A stretch of DNA of 64,000 bases, from assembly GCA_965228615.1 (NCBI GenBank), contig CBDDHT010000004.1, positions 2,108,001-2,172,000 on the forward strand, written 5' to 3'. The notes beneath the pieces are model-generated. The model ran no database searches, was not told where the DNA came from, and saw only the letters and a program-made list of their open reading frames with translations. Of the stretch, positions 8,392 to 17,492 are shown in pieces (position 1 is the first letter of the stretch; each line of letters opens with the position of its first letter). Source of the DNA: CBDDHT01 sp965228615. GTDB taxonomy: Bacteria; Pseudomonadota; Alphaproteobacteria; Rhizobiales; Methyloligellaceae. Made by a program: the position numbers and the translations under genes.

Positions 8392-8517
8392 TCAGCCCTG
8401 GCGGGCCTTGAACCGGCGATTGACTTTGTTGATGACATAGAGACGGCCGCGCCGACGCACGACGCGGTTGTCGCGATGACGTTTGCGGACTGACCTGAGT
8501 GAATTTCTTACTTTCAT
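8392..8517 (-). CDS. rpmJ: 50S ribosomal protein L36
   Basis: A 41-residue, extremely basic protein reading MKVRNSLRSVRKRHRDNRVV, then repeated arginines, YVINKVNRRFKARQG and a stop. This matches the alternative (C-minus) form of L36, which lacks the zinc-binding cysteines of the canonical form and is the usual L36 in many Alphaproteobacteria. The length and the RxGRLYVINK core leave little doubt. It stands alone between a TPR gene and threonine aldolase rather than in a ribosomal operon, which is also usual for this form. Confidence 0.95.
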   Translation of the reverse strand: MKVRNSLRSVRKRHRDNRVVRRRGRLYVINKVNRRFKARQG

Positions 8518-8715
8518 CGTCTCTATCGCTCTTTTTGCCGGACGACCGCCAAAAATGACCTCTCGGCTGCCGGATTGCGCGGGACCATAAGTGCGGCCTG
8601 AACCCTTGTCAACCGGCCCGAAAAGGCCGACATAACCATGAATCGTTTAACGAATGGCGCGTCAGGTTGCTCCTGACGACAATATCTCGTTGCGAACCCA
8701 CGCGAGACAAGACGC

Positions 8716-9768
8716 ATGACACCACCCCGCATCGATCTCTATAGCGATACGCAAACGCGTCCCTCGGCCGGTATGCGCGATGCCATGGCATCCGCGAAAG
8801 TTGGCGACGAGCAGCGGTTCGAAGACCCGAGCGTGAACGCCCTTTGCGAGCGAATTGCCGAGATTCTCGGCATGGAAGCGGCGGTTTTCCTCCCTTCGGG
8901 CACGATGTGCAACCAGATTTCCGCTGCTGTTCATTGCCACCCCGGCGACGAGATCATCGCCGACAAGACGTCGCATATTCTCAATATTGAAAGCGGCGGC
9001 GCTGCTGTGCTGGCCCGAGCCAGTTCACAAATGCTGCAGGGACGTCATGGCGTATTCACGGCAGATCAACTTGCCGAGGCCATCCGGCCGATCAGCCGCT
9101 ATGAACCGAGAACGCGCATGATTTCGGTCGAACAGACCGCAAATCTCGCTGGTGGGACCGTATGGCCGCTGGCGGCGGTGCGCGAGATTGTCGCGGTCGC
9201 CAACGACCACGATCTCATACTCCACATGGACGGCGCCCGCCTGCTCAACGCACAGGTGGCAGCTGGTGTTCCCGCGGCGGAATTCACTGCAGGGTTCGAT
9301 AGCGCGTGGATCGACTTTTCCAAGGGATTAGGCGCGCCGGTCGGCGCCGCCTTGGCTGGCTCGCAGAGCTTTGTTGACGAAGCCTGGCGCTGGAAGCAAC
9401 GGGTTGGCGGGGCCATGCGGCAATCGGGTATCGTCGCTGCCGCAGCGCTCTATGCACTCGATCACAATGTCGAGCGGCTCGCCGAAGACCACAAGAATGC
9501 CCAAATCTTCGCCGAACGAGTGGCATCGATTTCGACGATGGATGTCGAAGCCGATCGGATCGACACGAATATCGTCGTAATCGGTGTCGCGCGGACGGGC
9601 CGCACAGCACATCAGATTAGCGAAGCACTTTTGGCGCAGGGACTGCGGATCGGAGCACTCAACCCAACGACACTCAGGGCTGTTACCCATCTTGACGTCG
9701 ATAGGGATAAAGTGTTTGAAGCCGCAGATATTTTTGCGCACGTAACCGCTGCCGTTGCAGCCGAGTAA
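8716..9768 (+). CDS. ltaE: Low-specificity L-threonine aldolase-type PLP enzyme
   Basis: A 350-residue fold-type I PLP enzyme of the beta-eliminating lyase/threonine aldolase family, cleaving L-threonine or L-allo-threonine to glycine and acetaldehyde. The N-terminus IDLYSDTQTRP, FLPSGTMCNQ, the HILNIESGGA region, HMDGARLLNA (Asp contacting the PLP nitrogen) and the Schiff-base segment DFSKGLGAPVG (Lys203) are all present. The length matches the family, and the ATG at 8716 begins directly at the conserved start. It is divergent from rpmJ and about 100 bp upstream of an unrelated transporter. Stereospecificity cannot be read from sequence, so the symbol reflects the family. Confidence 0.9.
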   Translation: MTPPRIDLYSDTQTRPSAGMRDAMASAKVGDEQRFEDPSVNALCERIAEILGMEAAVFLPSGTMCNQISAAVHCHPGDEIIADKTSHILNIESGGAAVLARASSQMLQGRHGVFTADQLAEAIRPISRYEPRTRMISVEQTANLAGGTVWPLAAVREIVAVANDHDLILHMDGARLLNAQVAAGVPAAEFTAGFDSAWIDFSKGLGAPVGAALAGSQSFVDEAWRWKQRVGGAMRQSGIVAAAALYALDHNVERLAEDHKNAQIFAERVASISTMDVEADRIDTNIVVIGVARTGRTAHQISEALLAQGLRIGALNPTTLRAVTHLDVDRDKVFEAADIFAHVTAAVAAE

Positions 9769-9864
9769 TACAGCCGTGCCCAGACTAGACACAATCGTCG
9801 CCGTGCCATCGCCGCCGACGTCCGGACAGAAATATCTGTCCGTTATACAGGTGACCCTCAGCTC

Positions 9865-12201
9865 ATGACTGCTGGATTCGGCCTCGAAAAGCTCGGCCTC
9901 GTGGCGCTTCGCTTCCCGCGCGCGACATTGGCCATCGTCGTTGCGATAACCTGCCTGTTTGGCTGGCAGGCAACCAAATTGGAATTTTCGAGCGACATCC
10001 GCGAGATCTTTCGCTCTGCGTCTCCCGACTTCATCAATCTGGAGAATGTGAACAAGCAATTCCCTGCAAGCCACCGGGACATTCTCATCGTCGTCGAAGG
10101 TGCCAAGCTTTTCAACACGGAACGTCTCGAGCAGCTTCGCGCCCTGCATCTGGAATTGAGCCTGGTCGAGAATGTCGGCAATGTGCTCTCGATTTTCTCG
10201 GCCCGAACACCGCCAGACTCGACCGGCAAGACAACGCCGGTTTTTCCAGTTGAATTCGATGGCACCGAGGATCTGAAAGCGCTGGAGAAAGATCTCCAGG
10301 CTCACCCTCTCATCGGCGGCCGATTGTTGTCGAAGGACGGTACGCTCGCGCTCTTCATCATGTCGTTCACGGCCGAAGAAGGTAATATCGACGAGTTGAC
10401 GAGCGTCACCAATGAAATTCAGGCTCTATCAGCGGAGTTGCTTGAAGGATCGGGACTGACTGCGACCCTGACGGGTTCATCGATGATGCGCGTGGAGATC
10501 ATCGGCGCCCTCATCCGCGATCAGCGCACATTTCGCCTCGCCGGACTTGGTGCTGCGTTGCTGCTGTGTTGGGTTTTCTTCCGCTCATTTTCCTATGTCG
10601 TCATCGCCATGGCTCCGGCGGCTGTCGCAATCCTGGGATTGAAGGGCGGCATGGCCATTGCCGGCCAGCACATCAATGTGCTCACCAACGTTATTCCCAC
10701 CCTGGTCCTCGTCATTGCATTTGCGAGCGCGATGCATCTTCTGTTTGCCGTGCGGCGCAATATCGCGCGCGGGTTGGCGAATGAGCCGGCAATTGCAAAG
10801 GCCGTCAACGAGATCGGACCCGCATGCGTGCTGACGACCGCAACGACGACCCTTGCACTTCTCTCGTTGACATTGGTGCCGCACGGTTTCGTTCAGAGCT
10901 TCGGCCTGACGGGCGCACTCGGCACGGCTTTCGCCTATGTGGGCATCATGGCGACCGTGCCGCCGCTTTGCCGGCTTCTTCTGCGAAAGGCCACGGCCGA
11001 AGACGCCCAGCGCAGTGAATCCGATGCAATTCAGCGCGCTATTCAAGCGGTGTCTGCCTCATCCGCCCGCCTTGTTCGCAACAATGCCGTTATCGTAGCG
11101 ATCGTTGGCATCCTGCTCACCGGCGGCGCCGGCATTCTTTATGCCCTGAATGTCCCGACCTATCAGTACCAGGACAATCTTCCGCAGGGGAATCCGGCTC
11201 TGGCTGCGATCGAGACCATCAACGAAAAATTGTCCGGCACGAATTCGCTTCTCCTTCAGATCCAATGGCCGAAAGGCTACGACGTAAAGACCGAACAGAC
11301 TCTGGATTTCATCAAAGCGGTTCACGAGGTCGCAGCCGCCAATCCCAAGATCAACTCGGTTTCATCTCTCCACAGTATCGAGGACTGGTTTGTCAATGGC
11401 GGGTTGGGACGCAAGGAGCTGTTTGCCTTTCTCGACGACAACTCGGCACAACTCGCCAAACGGGTCATCTCAGCCGAACACAGCGCCGCGCTCCTGACGG
11501 GCAGTTTTACCAGTCTGCCCGCGGCAGATCTTCTTGCTCTTATCGATCAGTTGAACGCGGCATTGGAACCGCTCAAGGCCAAGGCGCCCGGCGTCGAGAT
11601 GACCGTTACCGGCCTTGTACCGGTGTCCGCGCGGGCCAGCACCGAGATGATCGGTGAACTCAATCAGAGCCTCATGATTGCAGTTGCCGTCATTATCCTG
11701 CTCATCGGACTGGCACTGCGCTCGCCTATCGCCGGGCTGCAGAGTATTTTGCCCAATATTCTTCCCATCGCGATCGCTGGCGCCGGTCTCTATCTGTTTG
11801 GCAAGGGACTGCAATTCAATTCGGTGGTGGCATTCACGATCGGATTCGGGATTGCCGTCGATAATACGATCCACGTTCTCAACCGCTATCGACTGGAACG
11901 CGGCAAGGGGAACAATGTTGGCGACGCGATTGAGACCACCATCACGAGAATCGGTCCCGTCCTGATCGTATCGACTGCCGTCCTGGTCGCCGGTGTCGGC
12001 GGCACGATCCTGAGCGAACTGCCATTGGTTCGCCTTTACGGTGAAGTCATCACGCTGCTACTCGCAACCGCACTTGTCGGTGCCATGATTCTGCTTCCGG
12101 CGATTATTCGGATTATAGATGGACGACGGGAAGCCCCGGAAGCACCAGAAGCCTATATCGACGAGACGGAAGAGACGGAACAGCCAAGGGCTGCCGAATA
12201 G
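9865..12201 (+). CDS. MMPL/RND-superfamily membrane transporter
   Basis: A 778-residue protein with the RND layout: an N-terminal helix (about residues 16-36), a large periplasmic loop starting at SSDIREIFR, a block of about five helices (about 220-370), a second single helix near 410, another periplasmic loop, and a C-terminal block of helices (about 595-750). The length and split are those of MMPL-family lipid or hydrophobic-compound transporters, sometimes called HpnN-like. The GFGIAVDNTIHVLNRYR stretch is the conserved helix-4 equivalent. No membrane-fusion protein or outer-membrane factor is adjacent. The acidic C-terminal tail is unusual but unexplained. The SMP-30 gene starts 43 bp later and may share the transcript. 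The substrate is unknown. Confidence 0.87.
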   Translation: MTAGFGLEKLGLVALRFPRATLAIVVAITCLFGWQATKLEFSSDIREIFRSASPDFINLENVNKQFPASHRDILIVVEGAKLFNTERLEQLRALHLELSLVENVGNVLSIFSARTPPDSTGKTTPVFPVEFDGTEDLKALEKDLQAHPLIGGRLLSKDGTLALFIMSFTAEEGNIDELTSVTNEIQALSAELLEGSGLTATLTGSSMMRVEIIGALIRDQRTFRLAGLGAALLLCWVFFRSFSYVVIAMAPAAVAILGLKGGMAIAGQHINVLTNVIPTLVLVIAFASAMHLLFAVRRNIARGLANEPAIAKAVNEIGPACVLTTATTTLALLSLTLVPHGFVQSFGLTGALGTAFAYVGIMATVPPLCRLLLRKATAEDAQRSESDAIQRAIQAVSASSARLVRNNAVIVAIVGILLTGGAGILYALNVPTYQYQDNLPQGNPALAAIETINEKLSGTNSLLLQIQWPKGYDVKTEQTLDFIKAVHEVAAANPKINSVSSLHSIEDWFVNGGLGRKELFAFLDDNSAQLAKRVISAEHSAALLTGSFTSLPAADLLALIDQLNAALEPLKAKAPGVEMTVTGLVPVSARASTEMIGELNQSLMIAVAVIILLIGLALRSPIAGLQSILPNILPIAIAGAGLYLFGKGLQFNSVVAFTIGFGIAVDNTIHVLNRYRLERGKGNNVGDAIETTITRIGPVLIVSTAVLVAGVGGTILSELPLVRLYGEVITLLLATALVGAMILLPAIIRIIDGRREAPEAPEAYIDETEETEQPRAAE

Positions 12202-12244
12202 CAGACACGGAGATCATTACCTTCGAATTCGATCGGACCCGCCA

Positions 12245-13216
12245 ATGAAGACAGAAACGCCCTTAACCGCCGGTTGGCGCGATCATCCACGCTATCCCGA
12301 TCCGGCGATCAAAATCCTGGACGACAGGTTCCAGCCCTACACGATCTTCAGTGCGGCAGTGGAGCGGCTCTATACCGGGTGCCGCTGGTCCGAGGGTCCG
12401 GTCTGGATTGGTGACGGGCGGTATCTTTTGTGGAGCGACATTCCCAACAATCGCATTCTCAAGTGGGAAGAAGAAACTGGCGCCGTCAGCATTTACCGCA
12501 AGCCGTCGGACTTCGCGAATGGCCATACCAGGGACCGGCAGGGCCGCCTGATCACCTGTGAGCATGGCGGGCGCCGGGTATCGCGAACGGAGATCGACGG
12601 CTCCGTTACACCCATCATGGAGAACTGGAACGGCAAGCGTCTCAATTCGCCGAACGATGTGGTCGTGAAGTCGGATGGATCGATCTGGTTTACCGATCCG
12701 CTGTTCGGCATTCTCGGCAATTACGAAGGTCACAAGGCCGAATCCGAAACACCGCAAGCGGTCTACCGTGTCGATGGGCAATCCGGAGAGGCAATAATCG
12801 TCACTGACGATGTGCTGGGCCCCAATGGCCTCTGTTTTTCGCCCGATGAAAGCATTCTCTATGTCGTGGAATCGCGCGGCGAGCCGCATCGAAAAATTCT
12901 CGCATATGACGTCGGGGCAGACGGCATGACGATCGCCAATAAGCGGGTGCATATCGACGCCGGGCCTGGCGGCACACCGGACGGCATGCGCTGCGATGTC
13001 GACGGCAATCTCTGGTGCGGCTGGGGCATGGGAAGCGAGGATCTGGACGGTGTGCGCGTTGTCGCGCCGGATGGAGACTCCATCGGGTTTATCCACTTGC
13101 CGGAACGCTGTGCCAATGTCTGTTTCGGTGGACCGAAACGAAACCGATTGTTCATGGCGGCAAGTCAGTCGCTCTATTCTCTTTATGTGAACACCCAAGG
13201 CGTCGCCGGCGGATAG
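12245..13216 (+). CDS. SMP-30/gluconolactonase-family hydrolase
   Basis: A 323-residue beta-propeller protein of the SMP-30/gluconolactonase/LRE family, metal-dependent lactone hydrolases. The metal-ligand positions are recognisable in CRWSEGPVW (Glu), LNSPNDVVV (Asn), GPNGLCFSPD (Asn) and GGTPDGMRCDVDGNLW (Asp). The ATG at 12245 is preferred because earlier in-frame codons lie inside the transporter gene. No signal peptide is seen. It lies 43 bp downstream of the MMPL gene in the same direction. The exact lactone substrate is not inferable, and no sugar-acid catabolic genes are adjacent. Confidence 0.9.
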   Translation: MKTETPLTAGWRDHPRYPDPAIKILDDRFQPYTIFSAAVERLYTGCRWSEGPVWIGDGRYLLWSDIPNNRILKWEEETGAVSIYRKPSDFANGHTRDRQGRLITCEHGGRRVSRTEIDGSVTPIMENWNGKRLNSPNDVVVKSDGSIWFTDPLFGILGNYEGHKAESETPQAVYRVDGQSGEAIIVTDDVLGPNGLCFSPDESILYVVESRGEPHRKILAYDVGADGMTIANKRVHIDAGPGGTPDGMRCDVDGNLWCGWGMGSEDLDGVRVVAPDGDSIGFIHLPERCANVCFGGPKRNRLFMAASQSLYSLYVNTQGVAGG

Positions 13217-13279
13217 CGGTTGCGAACCGCGATGCCGCCGAGCGGTCATGAGCAAAAAGCACGCTCATAGCGCCGGTCG

Positions 13280-14134
13280 ATGTCGCAACCTGCACGCCGA
13301 TATGAAGCAGCCGTGATCAACACATTGAAGCGGTACCAAACACGACAGCTGTTCTTGTACATGCTGGCTGTCGCCACGGCAGTAGCACTCGCGCAGCAAG
13401 CCAGTGCACAAAACATAGACACGCGGGTGCGCACAGACCTTGAAACAGTGTTCGAGGAGCATGGAGTCGTGGGCACGTTCGTCGCCTTTGACGTGTTGCG
13501 CAACCAAATGACCCTAGTGAACGCAGTCAGAGCTAGGATGCCGTTCGTTCCGGCATCAACCTTCAAAGTCGCGAATAGCTTGATCGCCCTTGAAACGGGC
13601 GTGGTGAAGGATGAAAACGAGGTCGTCCCCTATGGTGGAAAACCGCAGCCCGTTAAGGCATGGGAACAAGATATGTCATTGCGCGACGCAATACCCATTT
13701 CGAACGTGCCGGTTTACCAACAGATCGCACGCCGAATCGGGCTCGATAGATATCGAGAATGGCTCGCACGGCTGGACTACGGCAACCGGAACGTGGGTAC
13801 CGCAGTCGATCAGTTTTGGTTGCGTGGACCTCTGAAGATCACCGCAATCGAACAAACAGCTTTCATGGCCCGTCTCGCAAAACAGATGCTCAAAGCCCAG
13901 AAGCGCACGCAATTGGTGGTGCGCGATATTATTCGGCTCGAGCGCAACGACACATTTGCGCTATATGGCAAGACGGGCTGGAGCCAAAAAATCGGATGGT
14001 GGACGGGTTGGGTCGAGCGCAACGAAAACATCTATGCGTTCGCCGTAAGCATCGACATGGCAACTGTGGCCGATGCACCGAAACGAATTGCTATCGGAAG
14101 GTCGATCCTCTCGAAACTCGGCATGCTGGATTGA
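13280..14134 (+). CDS. Class D (OXA-type) beta-lactamase
   Basis: A 284-residue class D serine beta-lactamase that opens the beta-lactam ring in the periplasm. All family motifs are present: PASTFK with nucleophile Ser93 and carboxylatable Lys96, Ser-Asn-Val at 141-143, Tyr-Gly-Asn at 167-169, WLRGPLKITAIEQ, and the YGKTGW box with Lys231-Thr-Gly. A hydrophobic segment (about residues 24-43) ending in QQASAQ is the signal peptide. Its long N-region suggests the true start may be the GTG at 13313. No integron, insertion sequence or transposase is adjacent, and flanking genes are ordinary, so it looks chromosomal and resident. The spectrum cannot be predicted from sequence alone. Confidence 0.93.
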   Translation: MSQPARRYEAAVINTLKRYQTRQLFLYMLAVATAVALAQQASAQNIDTRVRTDLETVFEEHGVVGTFVAFDVLRNQMTLVNAVRARMPFVPASTFKVANSLIALETGVVKDENEVVPYGGKPQPVKAWEQDMSLRDAIPISNVPVYQQIARRIGLDRYREWLARLDYGNRNVGTAVDQFWLRGPLKITAIEQTAFMARLAKQMLKAQKRTQLVVRDIIRLERNDTFALYGKTGWSQKIGWWTGWVERNENIYAFAVSIDMATVADAPKRIAIGRSILSKLGMLD

Positions 14135-14182
14135 CTGCGCATGTGTCGGGGAACGCAATCTCGTCGTGGTGCCTCGGAGGAC

Positions 14183-15145
14183 TCAGAGGATTCTGACTTC
14201 ATATCCTGCACGCGGAAAGTGCACGTGCAGATCACCGATACCAGGCTCAGCGCGATGGATCGTAACGACCTCTGCATCGACCGCCACGAGGTTCCCTTCC
14301 ACCGGTTGCTCCCCGCCATCAACGTCGGGTGAGACGACGACCTGCATCCCTGACGTCAATCCTTGCGGATCATTTGCCGCGACCGTTCCTCGCGAAACTG
14401 GAGTGCACTCGGTAGCCCGCGCAATCGCATCCTTCGGGGCCAGATCGCGCATGTTTCCATGGCCGATCGCTTTCACATTGTCTTCCCAGCGCTCAAGTTC
14501 CGGATATTGCGACAGGTAGGTCGGTCCCTGGCTCCATCGGCCACGTACAAACCAGACGGCATAGTAAATCTGTGCGTCAATGGCGCCCGGGCTATCGCCC
14601 AACAGAAACTTGCGGCCATCCGACAATTGACTGTTGAGCCACGACAATGGGGCATCGATTTGCGACACCAGATGAGGCAACGCCGCGCCCGCCGCCTTGA
14701 GGCCTTCGGCCCAATCCGGCCCCAGATAAAGACGGCCGCGGTCTTCGGCGAAATCGCGCGGCAGTTCATCTCCCGCAGAGCCAAGAACGATCTTCACCGC
14801 GAGATCGAAGAATACGCCATCGGTCCATCGGCTGAGGCACCACATCAGGCCAGCATCCGATGTTGGAAAGAAACTCGGCTCAGGGTATCGCTTTTCGAGT
14901 TCGCGGATGATGCATTGGCTATCGCAGTAGATGTCCGCGCCAATCTGCATGACCGGTGTCCGTCGGTATCCACCCGTCAGGACGACGAGATCGGGTTTTG
15001 GCGGCAAGCGTGGAATCTCGACCGAATGCCACGACGCACCCTTGATCCCAAGCGCGACCCGCACTTTCTCCGCGACCGGAGACTGAGGATAGTTATGCAG
15101 TATGATCTCCGAACAAGCGTCGGTCATTGTCGATAGTCCTGACAT
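14183..15145 (-). CDS. Glutathione S-transferase family protein with C-terminal extension
   Basis: A 320-residue protein. Residues from about 12 to 90 form a GST N-terminal thioredoxin-fold domain (ILHNYPQSPVAEKVRVAL, the RRTPVMQIGADIYCDSQCIIREL segment with the cis-Pro and the Asp-Ser pair). A helical GST C-terminal domain follows to about residue 235. About 85 further residues, rich in beta-like segments and ending GIGDLHVHFPRAGYEVRIL, lie beyond a normal GST of about 200-230 residues. A second ATG six codons downstream is a possible start. It is convergent with the beta-lactamase gene. The substrate is unknown; the extension may be a fused small domain that I do not recognise. Confidence 0.82.
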   Translation of the reverse strand: MSGLSTMTDACSEIILHNYPQSPVAEKVRVALGIKGASWHSVEIPRLPPKPDLVVLTGGYRRTPVMQIGADIYCDSQCIIRELEKRYPEPSFFPTSDAGLMWCLSRWTDGVFFDLAVKIVLGSAGDELPRDFAEDRGRLYLGPDWAEGLKAAGAALPHLVSQIDAPLSWLNSQLSDGRKFLLGDSPGAIDAQIYYAVWFVRGRWSQGPTYLSQYPELERWEDNVKAIGHGNMRDLAPKDAIARATECTPVSRGTVAANDPQGLTSGMQVVVSPDVDGGEQPVEGNLVAVDAEVVTIHRAEPGIGDLHVHFPRAGYEVRIL

Positions 15146-15232
15146 TTTGTGTTGGCGATGGTTTCGGGAGACCGAAAAGACTCGATCATGTTGTTTCGGC
15201 AGCCGGCGGCACCGGCCATGTGGATGGGTCTA

Positions 15233-15574
15233 TTAGCTGATCTGTTTGCAGGGCGTCCATATCTCCGGCGCGCCGGAGTCCGGCTGTCCATCACTTGAGA
15301 TCGTCACGCGAATCTGATCATCGTTGAGCTGTTCGGCCGCAAACCGGTTTCCGGCGCCTTTCTCGCCTTCCGGAATCTGGTAATCGATGTGATGGCGATC
15401 ATATCGCGCAACAACGCTATTGCCGCCCGGCGTCACGACATTCGAGCCGTCGATCGACAAGGTCTGTCCGGACGGCGAGCACCAAGTGCCATCGATCTGA
15501 TCCGCCACTGCGCTGCTCGTCGATACAGCGAGCATCGCGATCATCACAACACAGAGTGTGAGAAGTCTGAGCAT
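15233..15574 (-). CDS. Small exported hypothetical protein
   Basis: A 113-residue protein starting MLRLLTLCVVMIAMLAVSTS and cleaved probably after SSAVA, a clear Sec signal peptide. The mature part is about 90 residues, with two cysteines (GTWCSPSG near its start and WTPCKQ near its end) that could form a disulfide. The pattern IDGTWCSPSGQTLSIDG resembles small lipocalin-like periplasmic proteins seen in Hyphomicrobiales, but I cannot assign a named family. Starting at an in-frame codon 48 bp further upstream would add 16 residues before the signal peptide and is less likely. It is upstream of the GST gene on the same strand with an 87-bp gap. Confidence 0.7.
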   Translation of the reverse strand: MLRLLTLCVVMIAMLAVSTSSAVADQIDGTWCSPSGQTLSIDGSNVVTPGGNSVVARYDRHHIDYQIPEGEKGAGNRFAAEQLNDDQIRVTISSDGQPDSGAPEIWTPCKQIS

Positions 15575-15622
15575 GCCTGCAGTTTGGCCCAACGCGTGCT
15601 TTGGGCCAAGCCTGTCGACCAC

Positions 15623-16079
15623 CTGCTCACTCCAAGTTGATCAGCGCGGGCAGAGCTTGGCGCCCGACGTACAGACATAGGGCTAGATCACGCCTTTCCA
15701 GCATTGCGTTTAGGAGCGGCGGGTCCTGACATCCGGCGTCAACATCACATCGGCCGTTACTTCCGATCGCAGTGTTGGATTGGGTCGAACACATTTCGGG
15801 CTGACCCGCGGGTTCTTCCAACCTTCCTTATTCGAAAGACGCTTGATCGCAAGTTCCAAATCGCCCTGTGCCTGACGAAGCGCCTTTGGCGGATTCGTGC
15901 CGTGAAAAGACGAAGAGATAATGTAGCATTTGCCCGACTTCGGAATCACGTCACGGCGGGCTGAAGGCCGGCGATGGCAATCAATGCAATGCCAAGAACC
16001 AGGGCAGACAAGCGAAACCCGGCGTCATCACGACAAACTCAATTCTCTCGATTGGCGATAAGCACATGTGTAGCGGTTA
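15623..16079. other. Intergenic region with no supported gene
   Basis: About 450 bp between the small exported protein and the sulfotransferase. Short open frames exist on both strands, the longest about 80-86 codons, but none shows a domain, signal peptide or ribosome site that would support it. I see no tRNA and no strong terminator. Confidence 0.4.
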
Positions 16080-17276
16080 TCACGCACCCGGCTCTGGCGC
16101 ACGATCGTAACCGAACCGATCATAATACGGCCCCCACGCACTCTCGATCCGGCGCTTTTGTTCCGGCGGAAGCTGATAGGCGTTGGTCTTGTAGTCCTTC
16201 GTTTTGGAAAGATAGGTGTCCACTGCCGGTTCCGCATTCGAAAAGTCGCCCAATCCAAGTTCGCCATAGAGGCGCTTGAGCGTACCTTTTGGGTCGGCGA
16301 CGAGATCCTCATAGCGGATTTCGGCAATCTGCCCATCTGGAATAAGACCCCGATCATCCTCATAGGCCTGATAGACACGCATGAACTGATCGACGATGTA
16401 GGGCTCAAGCCAGGGATCGTCGTTGGGCGGATTCTCCAGCCCTTGAATGGAGTCCATGGATTTCCACAGGCGCATCGTGGACGGGAAGACAGCCGCCGGA
16501 TTGCGCGCGATGTGAATGAAGCGCGCATTTGGAAAAAGCTTGATCAATGTGGCGAGCCGCGCAGTGTGCTGGGGCGTCTTGAGTATCAGCGGCTTCTTCT
16601 GCTGCAGGGTTACGCGCCGGATGAACCAGAGCAGGGCCTCGTTCCACTTCTTCTTCTCGTTTTCCCCCAGCATCCGCAGATCGAGATAGGCCTGATCGAC
16701 CGGCCCCTGATGCTGGAGCGCCCAGGTGAAGTAGACGGAACCGATACCCATGTTGCAGAGCGCGAACTCATCCTCCTGGGGACGATCCACGCCGACCTCG
16801 ACATCGTCCTGCGGGCGCTTTTCCGGCAAGGCATATTTGAACCAGAAACGAGCCACCCGCTCCGTCAGCAGAAAATGGTTGGGGAAGAAGCACTCGTAGG
16901 TCGTCGGATAGCCATAAGCGGGATCGGCCGCCAGCAAGTCATGCAGATAAGTCGTGCCCGTCCGCCAATGACCGATAACGAATACCGGCGGCGGTATTTC
17001 CGTCGCTTCGGCCCGACGCCTGTAAATCGCTTCGGTTATCCGGTAAAGCAGCGAGTTCCAGGGCGCGATCATGCTAACCGACAGGACATTCGGCAGGCAT
17101 TTCAGATTGGTCTTGAAATTGTTCCGGCGCATGAGATTGAACCAGGCACGCACGCGCATTCCATGCCAGAAATAGAGCGACCATCCGGCATAGCGGTCGC
17201 GCTTGAGTGCGTGCCAGAATCGACGCTTTTCGGGAGCCTCGCTGGGCTCGGGCATCCCTGCCCCGGTTGCGTTCAT
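16080..17276 (-). CDS. PAPS-dependent sulfotransferase family protein
   Basis: A 398-residue sulfotransferase-fold protein. The 5'-phosphosulfate-binding loop is PVFVIGHWRTGTTYLHDLL, and the 3'-phosphate site is FIHIARNPAAVFPSTMRLW, where Arg and Ser contact PAPS. The C-terminal part has the EIRYEDLVADPKGTLKRLY motif typical of carbohydrate and protein sulfotransferases. The ATG at 17276 is preferred to a TTG 60 bp upstream, since GAGGGAAAA lies about 10 bases before it. There is no signal peptide, so transfer would occur in the cytosol. No sulfate-activation genes are adjacent. The acceptor is unknown; sulfated surface glycans or lipids are plausible but unproven. Confidence 0.87.
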   Translation of the reverse strand: MNATGAGMPEPSEAPEKRRFWHALKRDRYAGWSLYFWHGMRVRAWFNLMRRNNFKTNLKCLPNVLSVSMIAPWNSLLYRITEAIYRRRAEATEIPPPVFVIGHWRTGTTYLHDLLAADPAYGYPTTYECFFPNHFLLTERVARFWFKYALPEKRPQDDVEVGVDRPQEDEFALCNMGIGSVYFTWALQHQGPVDQAYLDLRMLGENEKKKWNEALLWFIRRVTLQQKKPLILKTPQHTARLATLIKLFPNARFIHIARNPAAVFPSTMRLWKSMDSIQGLENPPNDDPWLEPYIVDQFMRVYQAYEDDRGLIPDGQIAEIRYEDLVADPKGTLKRLYGELGLGDFSNAEPAVDTYLSKTKDYKTNAYQLPPEQKRRIESAWGPYYDRFGYDRAPEPGA

Positions 17277-17492
17277 TACCACGCGCTTTTCCCTCGGCTG
17301 AAAACACGGCCAAATTGCAGTTTCTGCGGCGGTCAATCGTGATTGCCGCAGGTATTAGACGGTCTTGCACGCCATGAAAACCCCGGCCTGTGCAGCGCCT
17401 CATGATCACCAATCCGCGATGCGGCGTGATTGGCCATCTCGCCCACATCGCCAATAGACTAAAGGCCTGCCATTTTGATGGAGCACAGGCGC

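Noticed and set aside
9328..10305. A 325-codon frame on the minus strand
   Set aside because: It overlaps both threonine aldolase and the MMPL transporter, whose frames carry clear family motifs.
12263..13255. A 330-codon frame on the minus strand
   Set aside because: It is antisense to the SMP-30 gene, which has all the metal-ligand motifs.
16158..17342. A 394-codon frame on the + strand
   Set aside because: It is antisense to the sulfotransferase gene; no domain is recognisable in it.
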